This document shows positions 32,994 to 43,520 of a stretch of DNA of 64,000 bases, piece by piece. The notes below the pieces were generated by a model, which searched no databases, was not told the origin of the DNA, and saw only the letters and a list, made by a program, of their open reading frames with translations. Every line of letters starts with the position of its first letter. The stretch's first letter is position 1. Where the stretch lies: assembly GCA_026770025.1 (NCBI GenBank), contig JAMXDE010000037.1, positions 248,001 to 312,000 on the forward strand, given 5' to 3'. This DNA is from Craspedostauros australis. Its lineage: Eukaryota > Bacillariophyta > Bacillariophyceae > Mastogloiales > Achnanthaceae. The position numbers and the translations under genes are program-made.

Positions 32994-34301
32994 ATGCTCA
33001 TGCCAAACAAGATGAAGATACCAGGTGGATATCAAAAGGGGTCGTCGATGGCGCGAATCAGAATCGCCATCGCGTGGTCTCTCGTTGCCCTTGCGATCTC
33101 TCATATGACCATCGCACCGCAGACCGGGTCTCTGCAGAACCATCGCATGAGTGAGAGTGAGAATTTGCCGCAAGCGGATTCGATACTGTCGAGAAGTCAC
33201 TCGTACTTTGTGGCGCCGTCGCAGTCACCATCGTCGCTACCACCATCGTCGCTACCACCATCAGCATCAGCATCGCTGTCAAGCGCCAACACCAACGTCC
33301 ATCTCAATCCCAACTTCAACTTCAATGTTTCTAGGGCGGACAGGATGATGGCTCGTGTGTTCAACGAAAGCCCGATCGTCATTCCCCACTACAAGCTCGT
33401 CTTCTTCACCACGCCAAAGATAGGATGCACGGTCTGGAAGCAGCTCTTCCGTCGAATGATGGGATACCGAAATTGGAAGAGCACAGTGCACAACCCAGCC
33501 CAGAACGGATTGATCTACCTCTCGGAATATTCTCTGAGAGAGGCAAAGCACATCCTGCAGCATTGGACGAAGGCCATCTGGGTCAGAGATCCCAAGGAAC
33601 GATTCTTATCGGCGTATCTGCAGAAGGCGGTTGCGAGCAACGGTCTCCATCTCAAAAAGTGCTGCAAATGCCAAGGACCAGAAGCGAAGTCAGGCACCTG
33701 TCTAGGTAGGGCAAGGGCCTCCATCGGCAACTTCTATGACCATATCGCTGCGAACTGTCCCACTGAAGAGCACTGGAGGCCCCAGAGCCAACGCATCGAA
33801 GCCAAGTACCTCTCGGCATTCGAATCATTGGATCAGGCCGGCATCAGCGACTTCTTCGTCGGTCACATAGAGTCCAAGTCTACAGATGCCAAGCGCCTGT
33901 TGGAAAGGCTGCACCCGAATCTCGAGACCATCTTTCCCAAGCCTTCCATCTTGCAACGCAATAAAATCTCACTTGATGGCCTGGTGATTGGGTCCAAAGC
34001 AAACGCGTGGGAAGAGTACGGCCTGTCAGGCTGGGGCGCTGAAGATGAGGGTGCCAATCAAACCAATACCTCTGCTTCTGTCATGTTTGGTGCCACGGGC
34101 ACAATCGGCCATTCCACATCGGCTGACAAAAAGATGAGAGAATACTACACGCCAGATGTTGAAGACGCGGTGGAGGCATACTACAAGGATGATTATGGTA
34201 TGCCCGTGTTTGGGTTTCAGTCGGTGCGGGTGTCGGATCCATCAAGTGCAAAGAGGAATAGCACGTCGATCGCGGGAGCTGCAGCGGCTGTGGTTGCTTG
34301 A
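32994..34301 (+). CDS. Golgi-type carbohydrate sulfotransferase (Sulfotransfer_2 family)
   Basis: A 435-residue single exon starts at ATG 32994; nearby ATGs at 33003 or later are possible starts. Residues 20-40 (ARIRIAIAWSLVALAISHM) form a type II signal anchor, followed by a Ser/Pro-rich stem. The catalytic domain begins near 120. TTPKIGCTVWKQL (139-151) is the 5'-phosphosulfate binding loop for PAPS. IWVRDPKERFLSAY (195-208) is the 3'-phosphate binding motif. Cysteines at KKCCKCQG and SGTC probably form disulfides. It should transfer sulfate from PAPS to a glycan in the Golgi lumen, as in synthesis of sulfated cell-surface polysaccharides. It lies just outside the right end of transposon 2, its start about 360 bases away. 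Confidence 0.85.
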   Translation: MLMPNKMKIPGGYQKGSSMARIRIAIAWSLVALAISHMTIAPQTGSLQNHRMSESENLPQADSILSRSHSYFVAPSQSPSSLPPSSLPPSASASLSSANTNVHLNPNFNFNVSRADRMMARVFNESPIVIPHYKLVFFTTPKIGCTVWKQLFRRMMGYRNWKSTVHNPAQNGLIYLSEYSLREAKHILQHWTKAIWVRDPKERFLSAYLQKAVASNGLHLKKCCKCQGPEAKSGTCLGRARASIGNFYDHIAANCPTEEHWRPQSQRIEAKYLSAFESLDQAGISDFFVGHIESKSTDAKRLLERLHPNLETIFPKPSILQRNKISLDGLVIGSKANAWEEYGLSGWGAEDEGANQTNTSASVMFGATGTIGHSTSADKKMREYYTPDVEDAVEAYYKDDYGMPVFGFQSVRVSDPSSAKRNSTSIAGAAAAVVA

Positions 34302-35133
34302 GGGTGAGAATCAGGTCGCCACGGGATCCACAGTATCCACGCCATCCACGGGATCCACGACATGACGCAATACACCACAACGCAACGTAATGCAGCACAA
34401 CACAATACAACGTATCATGTTGTTGACGCAGCCAAACAATACCTTGGAGTTCATGGCCAGTGACGCCAATCGATGCATAAAGTGCTGTCGTAGAGTTCTA
34501 TACTGATCAAGCAATCAACATCCCCCCGATGCGATTCCAGCCGCGCAGTGGACGGCCGAACCGAGAGGCGTCAAGAGAAGATCGATTCATCGTTCGTGTT
34601 CGCATCGCGTCGAATCAGTTGTGTTCGATCTTTGTCAACACAGAACCGAACACCACAAAGCAAATGACATCGCTGTTGGCCTGTTGCGATCGTCGCATCG
34701 ACAGAGGTCGCCAAGGGTCAGAGAGTGCATGTTGATCGTGGGCGACAGCAACCGCATAGCCTTGATCGTACAGAGCAGGATCCTGGAGTATAGTATTATA
34801 GAACACTGCACGTACAGTTGCATTGGATACTTACGCACAGGTATGTCACCCGTTCGAGAACACATCCTTTCCACGGTCCACGTTTGGAACCAAGGCATCT
34901 CTGTTTCCTTCTTTCCTCTTCCACCCAGACGACCAGACTGCTGCACCTTCTAACCATACTTTCTCATCACGATTATCATCATTGCCATCGCTATCGCTGT
35001 GGCTATGCTATCGGCATTGTTTTCAACCGTTGCTACCCTCCACCCAACTACTCTCGTTCTTACTTTCTGTCGCTTTGTATGCATCCTACCAGTCGCCCAT
35101 CGTCATTGATTCGAGCTTCGAACTGCGCCAATC
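34302..35133. other. Intergenic, no recognised gene
   Basis: The first 120 bases are degenerate repeats of ATCCACG and CAACGCAA. No frame has a recognisable domain. The last 150 bases are pyrimidine-rich and probably the leader of the next gene. Confidence 0.5.
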
Positions 35134-36537
35134 ATGGAATCATCCAACCCGGCCATGCAGCGCCTGCTGATCCAGACCTTGATCTGGGTGGCAAGCGTGA
35201 CAACGTTGATCTTCTGGGCCTACAAGAAGATGCGAGGACCCATGTATGTGCCGGGCTCGGTGTCAAAGCAGTTCAAACAGCAGCAGCAGCAACAACAAGA
35301 CCAGGGCGAACGCCAAGGTATGACACCGAAAGTTGATGCCATCGACAGCAGTGCCGCCACAGGCGGTCCACCAGACATCTGGACCATGCCCAATGGTATC
35401 CAGCTCTTCTACTTCTCTGGCTCGACAACACGACATGATAATCAACCTCCTCCACCCAACCAAACCAATAGAAAGTCGGGCGCAGAGATGACGACGCATT
35501 CTGCCATCCTCTGCATGCATGGAGGTCCAGCGATTGCGCCTGCAGTTCCATGGAAGTTATTTGATGCCATCGCCAAGGATGACGCAGTGGCCGACGAGAT
35601 CTATCTCTACCACGCCCGCGGGTGTGGCAAATCCACGCGACCATTCTCGAAGTTTCCGACTCCTGGAATGTGGCCTGGCATGAAGATACTGGAGCAAGAA
35701 TTGGGCATCGGGGCTCAGCTGGCAGATGTGGAATGCATTCGCAAGGACAGGCTCAAGGTCGAGAAGCTTCACTTGGTTGCGCATTCATTCGGCGGCTTCC
35801 TCGCCACGATGTACGCAGCCGAATTTCCAAGTCATGTGGCATCTCTCACACTGATGGCCCCGGCCGCGGTATTGCAGCTGCCTGCCAAGGATCCATCGAA
35901 GAGCGGCGACATATTCAAAATGATCCGCAGCAAGCTGGTGGTCATCTCGCAACGAAGCAATGTGGATGAGGAAGACGGAGGCAGCGACGATGGGAACACG
36001 GATGCTACTTCTGGGGCACCGCCAAGCGTTGCGATACTCGATGAATTTGATGCCTTCATGAAGCGATATCTCGATTTTGGCAGCCTGCCGAAAGAAACCG
36101 ATGAAACCTTGGGACAACGGCAGTGCGACTTCTGCCGTCACTACTACCGCGCGGACTTTGATGGCAATGAGGCAAAGGTGAATGCGGCAATGGATAAGGT
36201 TGACAAGTCCATGATCGGCGGCATGGCCTGCTTTGCTGCCTTCATGTCCATGGGTATGGAGCATGACTACATCCCCGAATGTCGAAGACGCCTCTCCAAA
36301 GCCGCCTTCCCTGTCACCATCGTCCATGGTGGCCAAGACATGATACCCGAACACACCAGCCGTCAGTACATGGACATCTTCCCACCCACCATCACCGAAG
36401 CAAGCGGTGATCGCAGTAGCTGCAGGAGTCCAAGATTCCATTTGATTCCTGATGTGGGTCATGAGCTGTTCGACCACCCAGACATGGTGAAAATCGTCCT
36501 GGATACGATGAAGACAGCGGAGGTGTTAAACGCATGA
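35134..36537 (+). CDS. Membrane-anchored alpha/beta hydrolase, proline-iminopeptidase-like
   Basis: The 467 residues begin with an N-terminal membrane helix (about 10-30) and a Gln/Asp-rich linker. The hydrolase fold starts near PNGIQLFYFSG. LCMHGGPAIAP (127-137) is the HGGP oxyanion motif of the S33 peptidase family. YHARGCGKSTRP (159-170) matches its RGxGxS block. VAHSFGGFLATMYA places the nucleophile at Ser218. VHGGQDMIPEHTSRQ supplies the Asp and VGHELFDHP the His. A helical cap with Asp/Glu-rich insert lies between. It probably removes N-terminal residues (proline in classic members) from small peptides; the true substrate and the membrane it sits in are unknown. The start is the first in-frame ATG. 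Confidence 0.82.
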   Translation: MESSNPAMQRLLIQTLIWVASVTTLIFWAYKKMRGPMYVPGSVSKQFKQQQQQQQDQGERQGMTPKVDAIDSSAATGGPPDIWTMPNGIQLFYFSGSTTRHDNQPPPPNQTNRKSGAEMTTHSAILCMHGGPAIAPAVPWKLFDAIAKDDAVADEIYLYHARGCGKSTRPFSKFPTPGMWPGMKILEQELGIGAQLADVECIRKDRLKVEKLHLVAHSFGGFLATMYAAEFPSHVASLTLMAPAAVLQLPAKDPSKSGDIFKMIRSKLVVISQRSNVDEEDGGSDDGNTDATSGAPPSVAILDEFDAFMKRYLDFGSLPKETDETLGQRQCDFCRHYYRADFDGNEAKVNAAMDKVDKSMIGGMACFAAFMSMGMEHDYIPECRRRLSKAAFPVTIVHGGQDMIPEHTSRQYMDIFPPTITEASGDRSSCRSPRFHLIPDVGHELFDHPDMVKIVLDTMKTAEVLNA

Positions 36538-37988
36538 TGACCGAGAGAGAGACAGACAGACAGTCCTGCCGCACCCGTAGTTGAACAGGAGACACGAACT
36601 AGTGGGGAAGTGGATGTACCATACGTGTACTCAATGCAGTACGATCATAACAAAAGTGTGTAGTACCACATCAAACAAACCATGATGATGCTCCTCTACT
36701 CATCTTATCACCTGATTTTCACTTAGGTCTGGAAGAAGTACACTAGCTGCTCATCTGCCATGCTGCGAGCTAGAGGAGTTCTGGTGGCATGCTGTTCCTG
36801 CAATCTCAACTCGAACAGCCTATCCCCTCTATCTTTCATGACTAGCCTTTGTGGAAGAACGAATTGGAATCGTCCGACTCGATCGAGAATGACAATCACG
36901 TTGTCGACCACTTCGACAAAACATCCATCCACGATTTGGTGAACACAAAAACACAAAATCGCACGCCACAATTTTGGTGGGGAAGGACCATGTTGGCAGA
37001 ATTTGGGCGCCACAAAAAATTGCTCGCAAGATCCACGCTGCGTGTGGTGATCGCCAAGTCGCATCGCGGAATTCTGCGCCGTGGAGCAGTCTGTGAGGGT
37101 GCTCTTGTGGTGGAACTTGGCAGAACTTGACGGAGCTTGGAAGGCGTTTTACACTGTGGTCCAACTGTGTGGATTTCCGAACGCAGTGTCTCCGCCGCTA
37201 CGTTCATCGAACAAGCAAAATGATTGATTGACGCAGCGTTTCGCTCATTGATTCAGCCATCGACGCAATCAACGTTCCATTCACAACACAGAGAGTACCG
37301 AGCATCACACCACGCGTTGTATCAAGCATCAGTAAGCAGCAGTAAGCAGCAAGTCAAGCGAGAGACAATCAACGCACACTCACAAGGAAGCAGAAGGAAA
37401 GGCTCGCAACGTCTCATCCCAATCCCAACAGCAGGAGAAACGACAACAACAGAGAACGAAGAAGGTAGCCTCCCACGATCCACAACTCTCACATAATCTT
37501 CCATTCTGTGGCAAATTCGACGCTTGTCCATCCAGCGCAAGACAACAAGTAAGCGACCAAGCAAGCAAGTGAGCAGACAGCCGAGCGAACAGTCCATTGA
37601 TCAGCCATTGCTTTTGAAGCACTGAGCTATTTTTCGTGGCGTTCCGACACAACGCCAGCAACGAAAGGAACGCAGCGCAACGCAGCGTACCGCAACGTCA
37701 CAAATTGTCAGGTTGTGCACTCTCTCTCTCCCATCCCTGCTACACTGTCACGCTCGCGTCGAACGCAGCACAACGCAAATAGTTCGAGGATACCAAACGT
37801 GGAATCACCGCGAGGCACGTTGCTCGTCTTCTCTCTCACCGTCAATCACATCCAGACTCTCACAGAAGAACTCTCAGGCTTTCCATTCGAGTGCACATCA
37901 TCAATCCGTGCACACGCAAGCACGAATTGTACGCATCCACGCGACACATCCACACATCCACACACACGCTTGGAAACATAAATCCACG
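36538..37988. other. Intergenic and cyclin leader, with a weak minus-strand exon candidate
   Basis: A minus-strand frame at 36723-36905 reads VDNVIVILDRVGRFQFVLPQ and ends ADEQLVYFFQT. This is protein-like and might be a C-terminal exon, but no partner exon is found (an ATG-led frame at 37207-36896 is in another phase). The rest is low-complexity: AACGCAGCG repeats near 37670-37700 and CACACATCCACACA near 37945. About 250 bases before 37989 are probably the cyclin leader. Confidence 0.35.
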
Positions 37989-39137
37989 ATGAAGCAGGAA
38001 TTACCGCATCAAGTGCTGACGGAAGAGCTTGCCGCAATGCAGGATCGAGTGGAGGTGATGATGGCGTTGGAGCAGTCCACCTACAAAAGACAGCAGAACA
38101 TGCTTCACAAGTACGTGCCAGACGCGGTGGATTCCAACTGGCGCCAGATGATCGTGGTGTGGATGAACAACATCGTCCAGATCTTCCATCTCAAGCCGTG
38201 CATCCTCGAAGTGGGGATGTATCTCGCGGATTCATCGGTAAGACAGGGATTGGTCTCTGAATCGACGGACTACCAGCTCGTCGCTCTGACGTCGTTGCAC
38301 CTGGCCATGAAGCTGTACGAAGTCAAGCTGTTCCCCATGAGGGAGCTGCTGAAGCTGAGCCACGGGGCATTCCGAGATGACGATGTGGCGGACATGGAAA
38401 CACGGATCCTCAAGGCATTGCAATGGAAGCTGCATCCTCCGACGGCGCACTGCTTCATCGAGCAGCTGTCGCACATTCTGTTGCACATGGAATGCTCGAC
38501 GCTTCGCAAGGATGTGATGAGACAATGCCGGAAGCTGGTGTTCGAGATGGTGCAAGAGGATGGTTGGACGTCGGCAACTCCGTCGCGCGTCGCTTATGGT
38601 TGCATGCTGGTGGCGTTGGAGCAAGAGGGGCAGAATGCTGGAATGGGCTTGGATGAATTCCAGATGTTCGTGGACGTGGTGGACGAGCTGACGGGGATTG
38701 CATTCGACGATGTGGAATTGGTTCTCATCGTGGATTATCTCATTGACGGCAACATGCCACCACACATGCAGAAGCCGAAGTCGAAGCACAAGCAGACTCC
38801 ATCGCAATCGCAATCGCAGGCGCAACAAGAGAAGTATCCATCAGGAGGAGGGTCGATCAGCAGCACGAGCTCCACTGAAGCCAACTCTGATTCGGAGGAT
38901 GAGTTGATGCCGTGCAGGGATGGTTCAGAAGCTACGCCCACGAGAGACGATGAATCGAAGAGAATAGGAGAGGCGTTGCAAGAGAAGCGGGATCCGAGCG
39001 TCATGGATGATAATAGCCCCAACACCACTGTGAGGAACACTTGCTGCGTTCCCACAAGAGAGGTCAACATCCAGGGCGGCAACAGAAGCAACGCGTCGTC
39101 GCGGTCGTCATCGCAGCATGTCATGATATCACCATAG
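37989..39137 (+). CDS. Cyclin, diatom-specific type
   Basis: The 382 residues start from the first true ATG; the open frame upstream has no ATG. The cyclin box spans about residues 10-145: RQQNMLHKYVPDAVDSNWRQ, then MIVVWMNNIVQIFHLKPCIL, LVALTSLHLAMKLYEVKLFP, and DVADMETRILKALQWKLHPP, the usual end of the N-terminal fold. A second, weaker cyclin-type helical fold follows to about 260. The tail is Gln/Ser/Asp-rich and disordered. The MRAIL-type motif is replaced by the basic/aromatic WRQMIVVWM. It should bind a cyclin-dependent kinase. Diatoms have an expanded set of such cyclins responding to nutrients and light, but the class cannot be assigned by eye. Confidence 0.83.
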   Translation: MKQELPHQVLTEELAAMQDRVEVMMALEQSTYKRQQNMLHKYVPDAVDSNWRQMIVVWMNNIVQIFHLKPCILEVGMYLADSSVRQGLVSESTDYQLVALTSLHLAMKLYEVKLFPMRELLKLSHGAFRDDDVADMETRILKALQWKLHPPTAHCFIEQLSHILLHMECSTLRKDVMRQCRKLVFEMVQEDGWTSATPSRVAYGCMLVALEQEGQNAGMGLDEFQMFVDVVDELTGIAFDDVELVLIVDYLIDGNMPPHMQKPKSKHKQTPSQSQSQAQQEKYPSGGGSISSTSSTEANSDSEDELMPCRDGSEATPTRDDESKRIGEALQEKRDPSVMDDNSPNTTVRNTCCVPTREVNIQGGNRSNASSRSSSQHVMISP

Positions 39138-41002
39138 GACAGCCTTGCGGTGGAGAGTATGCACCAGTCATACTGACAAGTGCTTGGACGAAGACATGGT
39201 CATGCATGCGCATGTGCAGGAGGAATGTTCATACTCCAGGTTGTACGTCTATATCATTTTATTCTTATTACAATGTACTACATCATTTGGCTACATCATT
39301 TGGCTACACTCCACGATAGCTCTCCGCTCATGCATGGTACCATGCAGCAATGGATTGTGGGTTGAGCAGCAGCAAACGCAACGATAGAACTGGCCACCAT
39401 CCAGTTTGTTGACGCGATGAGAATGTAACGGACGGTGGCAGGATGGACGCACCACTCCGATCCCCATCATCATGCTGGACCAGCCAGCCGTCACGCTCGA
39501 ATGTGATTATCTCCACACAACATCAAACGAGAGGCCATGGCCACGCACGGTGCATGCATATAGTAGTAGTATCAGCAGAACAACTCTCCGTCCACTGGTA
39601 ACGATCAGCTCGATTGTTGGAACTGCTTCATATAATACTGTACGGACCAACTGTGATGCCGTGCAATACGATGCCATGCAATACGTGTGCACGGTCACCG
39701 CAGTCCGTCATCATAGATTTAGAGAAACAGACGCTCAAACGTATGCTGCCAGTCCATTCGAAGGTCCTTAATCCACCGTGTACTCTCGTGCATACGACTC
39801 ACCGTGATGCATCGAAACGGTGAGGCTGCACTCTGCTGCTAGCCACTTGCAAGGGCTGGTTGATGAAAGCCAGCAGGGAAGAGATGTGTTGATACGTATC
39901 GTGATGGAAGCAACCTGCGGAGGTATCCACAGACGCCGCAAGGTGCTTTGCTCAACCAGTATTGCGTTCTGTGCAAGATGCTAATCTTGCTTTTGCCACT
40001 CTTGATCTTGGTCGGCGGTATCACCATGCATCACAAGCGTTGTTTGTCCGCTCTTGTGTGGTGCGCACATGTACTCGTAGGCAGTCGCATGTGCGAGTGA
40101 TACACGGCGTTGCTGGATCAAGCACAAAAAATGAGGCACACATTTGGTGTGGCTGGCATGTCGCAGATGACGTCACGTTGTTGACATGGTTCGTGATGGA
40201 AGCTCCGAGAATTCAATCGCCAATTTCAATGATGTTCATTCCCGTTTTGTTTCGTCCACGTTTCGCGGTTGACGCGATGTTCGCATTCCGACAGTTGTCG
40301 TGCGAAAGAGCGAAGGAGGCAAAGTGATTTGGCATGTGAGAGGACAAGGAAGACGCAACGACAGCCAAGAGAAAGACAAGGCAAGATGAGAAAAAGCCAG
40401 GAGACAAGATCTGCTGTGCTCCTCCGTCCCCCAGTCAGCCGTGGTTCAAGATTGGTGGGCACGATCAAGGTGATTCCGTCTCTGCCTGTGGCTTTCTTGG
40501 GACACCACGTTTCATGCCGTTTTGGTCAGGCAACGCCCCAGAGTCCCCCATCCCTTCGTCCATTCATGAAATGAGTTGTTTGTCGATGTGTTGTTGGTTC
40601 ATTGGTCTATTCATTTACTTGTGCTGTATGCCTTGTGTAATATTTGCTTATGTATTGTTGATCTTTCCGTTCTTTTCGTTGTATTCGTGACCTGTTGTCA
40701 ATATTGTTGTCGTTGTCGTTGTTGTCAGTGTTGTTGCTGCTGATCCTCGCTCTGGTGTGCGAATGGAACGCAGAGTGTCAAGACCCCACACGAAAATTGG
40801 GGTCTACCAGATGCTGTAAGTGTGTATGATATGGTACGGTATGGTGTGATATGGCATACTGTGTACTGCCCAGTCGATGGGAGTACTATGTACACATGCT
40901 GTACTCGTGTGTCCTCATGTGGAAGATTGTCCGGAGTCCTCCACTGCTGCGCAACTGCGATTGCAGTTGCACCTGAGAATGCGGCGGAGCGTGCCCTTGG
41001 AA
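39138..41002. other. 1.9 kb intergenic, no recognised gene
   Basis: Open frames up to 121 codons have no recognisable domain. A TACTCGTA palindrome lies at 40072-40079. A GTTGTCGTTGTCGTTGTTG-type run lies near 40705-40740. ATATGGTACGGTATGG repeats lie near 40828-40850. Confidence 0.45.
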
Positions 41003-41959
41003 TTAAGCAAAGGCACCTGCCTTGGCCGCGGCGGACTTCTTGGCTGCCTGCTGGAAGTTGTTCTGCTCGAACCTGCGCTGAGCACGGCGCTCGCCGTTCT
41101 TGGAGATCTTGTTGGCCGCGTATCCACCGATGGGGCCGCCGAGCACCAAGCCCACTGGGCCTGCCACTAACGTGCCAAACACGACACCGCCGGCCACGCC
41201 TGCGACGGTCTTGGCCTTGCGCTGTTGCTTCATCATGCCCTTCTCTGGATGAACGGCGTCGGATCCGTTTGGATTGCGGGTTCTTGGAGCGGAGAGGGAT
41301 CTTCCGTTGCCATTGCCGTTGTACTGAACGAGCGCTCCTCTAGGCGGAGTGACGCTTCTGGCCCTGGACTGGCCGCGCTTGAATCTGGCGAGCGCATCCT
41401 CCTGGGCTTTGATGAATTCCTGAGAGTACCCGCTGGTGTTGTTGTCGGTGGCAACCAGATCGGTGGATACTGGCGTTGGTGTTGTTGCTGCTGGTGTTGC
41501 TGCTGGTGTCGCTGTTGTTGTTTGCTGTGTCTGTCCGTAATTGCTGCTGCTGTAGTTACTGTAACTGCTGGGACTGTTGCTGTTCGCAGCAGTGCTGGTG
41601 AGAGCAAAGACATCCTGATCGTCCTGAGAGGCGGATGGTGCGATCACAGAAGGAGCGGCGAAGTCGGTGCTGGCGAGCATGTCGTGGGTTGGGGCTGGTG
41701 CTGGAGTGGATGTCATGAATGGACTGACTGCGGCTGTTGCCTGCATCTGTGGCTGCGACTGCGGAGCTGGGGCGAACGGATCCATCTGGTGGAAGCCGGT
41801 GGACTGCTGCTGCGCCTGTTGCGCCTGCTGTTGCTGCTGCTGATGGTAAGGGTTTGGTGGGGCCGCAAAGGCAGGAACGATCTGCTGGCTGTTGCTGGCG
41901 CCTGCGTTCATGTTGGAACCGGCTGGTGGTGTTGCGAATGCATCAAAGTTAGAGTTCAT
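41003..41959 (-). CDS. Gln/Pro-rich protein with a C-terminal glycine zipper
   Basis: The 318 residues run from ATG 41959; two in-frame ATGs lie further upstream, so the N-terminus is uncertain. The first 200 residues are low-complexity (polyQ, Ala/Pro/Thr, NYSSSNYG). They contain short adaptor-like tripeptides: FDAF, NPY, DPF. Near 210 a helical EFIKAQEDALARFKRGQSRA leads to an Arg/Ser segment. Residues about 260-290 form a glycine-zipper hairpin (VAGVAGGVVFGTLVAGPVG, then GLVLGGPIGGY). The end is basic and Ala/Lys-rich. DPF/NPF-like motifs bind endocytic adaptors, and glycine zippers pack against membranes, so a membrane-associated scaffold is one possibility. I do not recognise the family. 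Confidence 0.7.
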   Translation of the reverse strand: MNSNFDAFATPPAGSNMNAGASNSQQIVPAFAAPPNPYHQQQQQQAQQAQQQSTGFHQMDPFAPAPQSQPQMQATAAVSPFMTSTPAPAPTHDMLASTDFAAPSVIAPSASQDDQDVFALTSTAANSNSPSSYSNYSSSNYGQTQQTTTATPAATPAATTPTPVSTDLVATDNNTSGYSQEFIKAQEDALARFKRGQSRARSVTPPRGALVQYNGNGNGRSLSAPRTRNPNGSDAVHPEKGMMKQQRKAKTVAGVAGGVVFGTLVAGPVGLVLGGPIGGYAANKISKNGERRAQRRFEQNNFQQAAKKSAAAKAGAFA

Positions 41960-43520
41960 GGTGAGAAAGGTTGAGCAAGGTTGGGCAAGTTCAGAGAGTC
42001 GAGAGAGTTGTGCTGTTGCGGATTGGACGGAGTGGTCAATCAACATGTGATTTATGAGAATTTGGGTTGTTGTGTTTCTTGATTGTGGCATCACATGGGC
42101 TGTGTTTCGCTCCTTGATTTGCATCGATTTGCGTCGACTTCCATGGATTTAGCTCGAGCACAAGTACACGAACGCGCTCGCGATCAACGCGCTTCCATCT
42201 GTTGGGGCTGTGCAGTCTTCGGTTCCAGCGGTGTGATCTTGGACGTTGTGGTCGGTGTTGTTCTTCGTGTGCTTGTCAACTCATTCCCGCAAACGAGAAT
42301 CCACAAAACTCAGCGAGGATGTTCCACGAACCATCAAGCAGAATCGCATTGGGTGCGCTGAGCCGACATTATCCTCATCGTTCATGACCAACTACTAAGA
42401 GACAGGAACCACCTCTATTCGATTTAACGATAGGAATCAACAGTCTTGACACGACCAATGTCCTCACACACGTTCTCCACAAGTGCACAATGTCACCTCA
42501 CCTGGAACCAACTCGATCCGATGGACTAAACCGCCTTCAACATCATCAAGTTCTCATGCAGTATCCCAGACCTCACGAAAAGGAGATCGTGTTCGTGTCT
42601 GTCGAGAGTTGCCCAAGCGAAAACACGCCTCACAACACAACACGGAACAATCGCACACCAATGCATTGGATGTTCCGACGCAACATCGTGCCAACTCTGA
42701 TGATGTCTTCACATTCATGTCCACCTTGTGGTACGTATCGGCATCGGAACCTCAAGTGTGGATGGAGGTCTTCATGAATGTTCGCAAAGTCTTCGCCATT
42801 GTCTCTTGATTGCGAAGTACGGTACGACTGCTTGTGCTGTGTTTTTCTGAGATGTTCGTTTGCCTCCATCGATCCCGTCCAGGAGTTCGCTAACCACACC
42901 ATCCACTCTTACATTGGCACCATCGTGACAACCGATCAAACATCGCAACACACTCGTGCAATTATCGCGGCATTCGCAATCCATGACAACCGGCGATGGT
43001 ACCATCGTGAGTTTTTTTCTTTGGGGCTTCCCAAACTCATCACTGAAGTCACGAAGGGTTCGTCCCCAGTCATCTCTGCACGAGCATCCCATCGTCTCCT
43101 CCTGCAGCAAAGACTGGAGAGGGTGCTGGTCGCATCCTCCCGGGCATGAGGCGCCGCACCATGCAAGCCACTCGTATTGGTACAGACACATGCCCACACA
43201 CACCCACACACACATCACCGCACAGTTGTCACAACAGTGGCCGACGAGGCACTTTTTCCACTGCCAATGGGGCGTCATGCTCTACCATCTCGACAGGTGG
43301 CCCCTGGGATATTCCAAACTCGAGATGTTCCATACTATGTGGTTCGACTCTATCATAGGATACGGTACAGCTTGAGCCGTACCATGCACGATTACGGTGG
43401 TACAGGCGGAGTGGCGTAAATGCTGCGACGGAAGCCGGTCATTCAGAAAACAGACAGAGACCCTTGGGCATTGGTGGACAGTTTGCCGCACGGATTGTGT
43501 CACTTGATCGCACATGACGG
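41960..43520. other. Intergenic, no recognised gene
   Basis: The first 150 bases are probably the leader of the minus-strand gene. Several open frames of 70-168 codons overlap around 42480-43280 without any recognisable domain. Confidence 0.45.
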
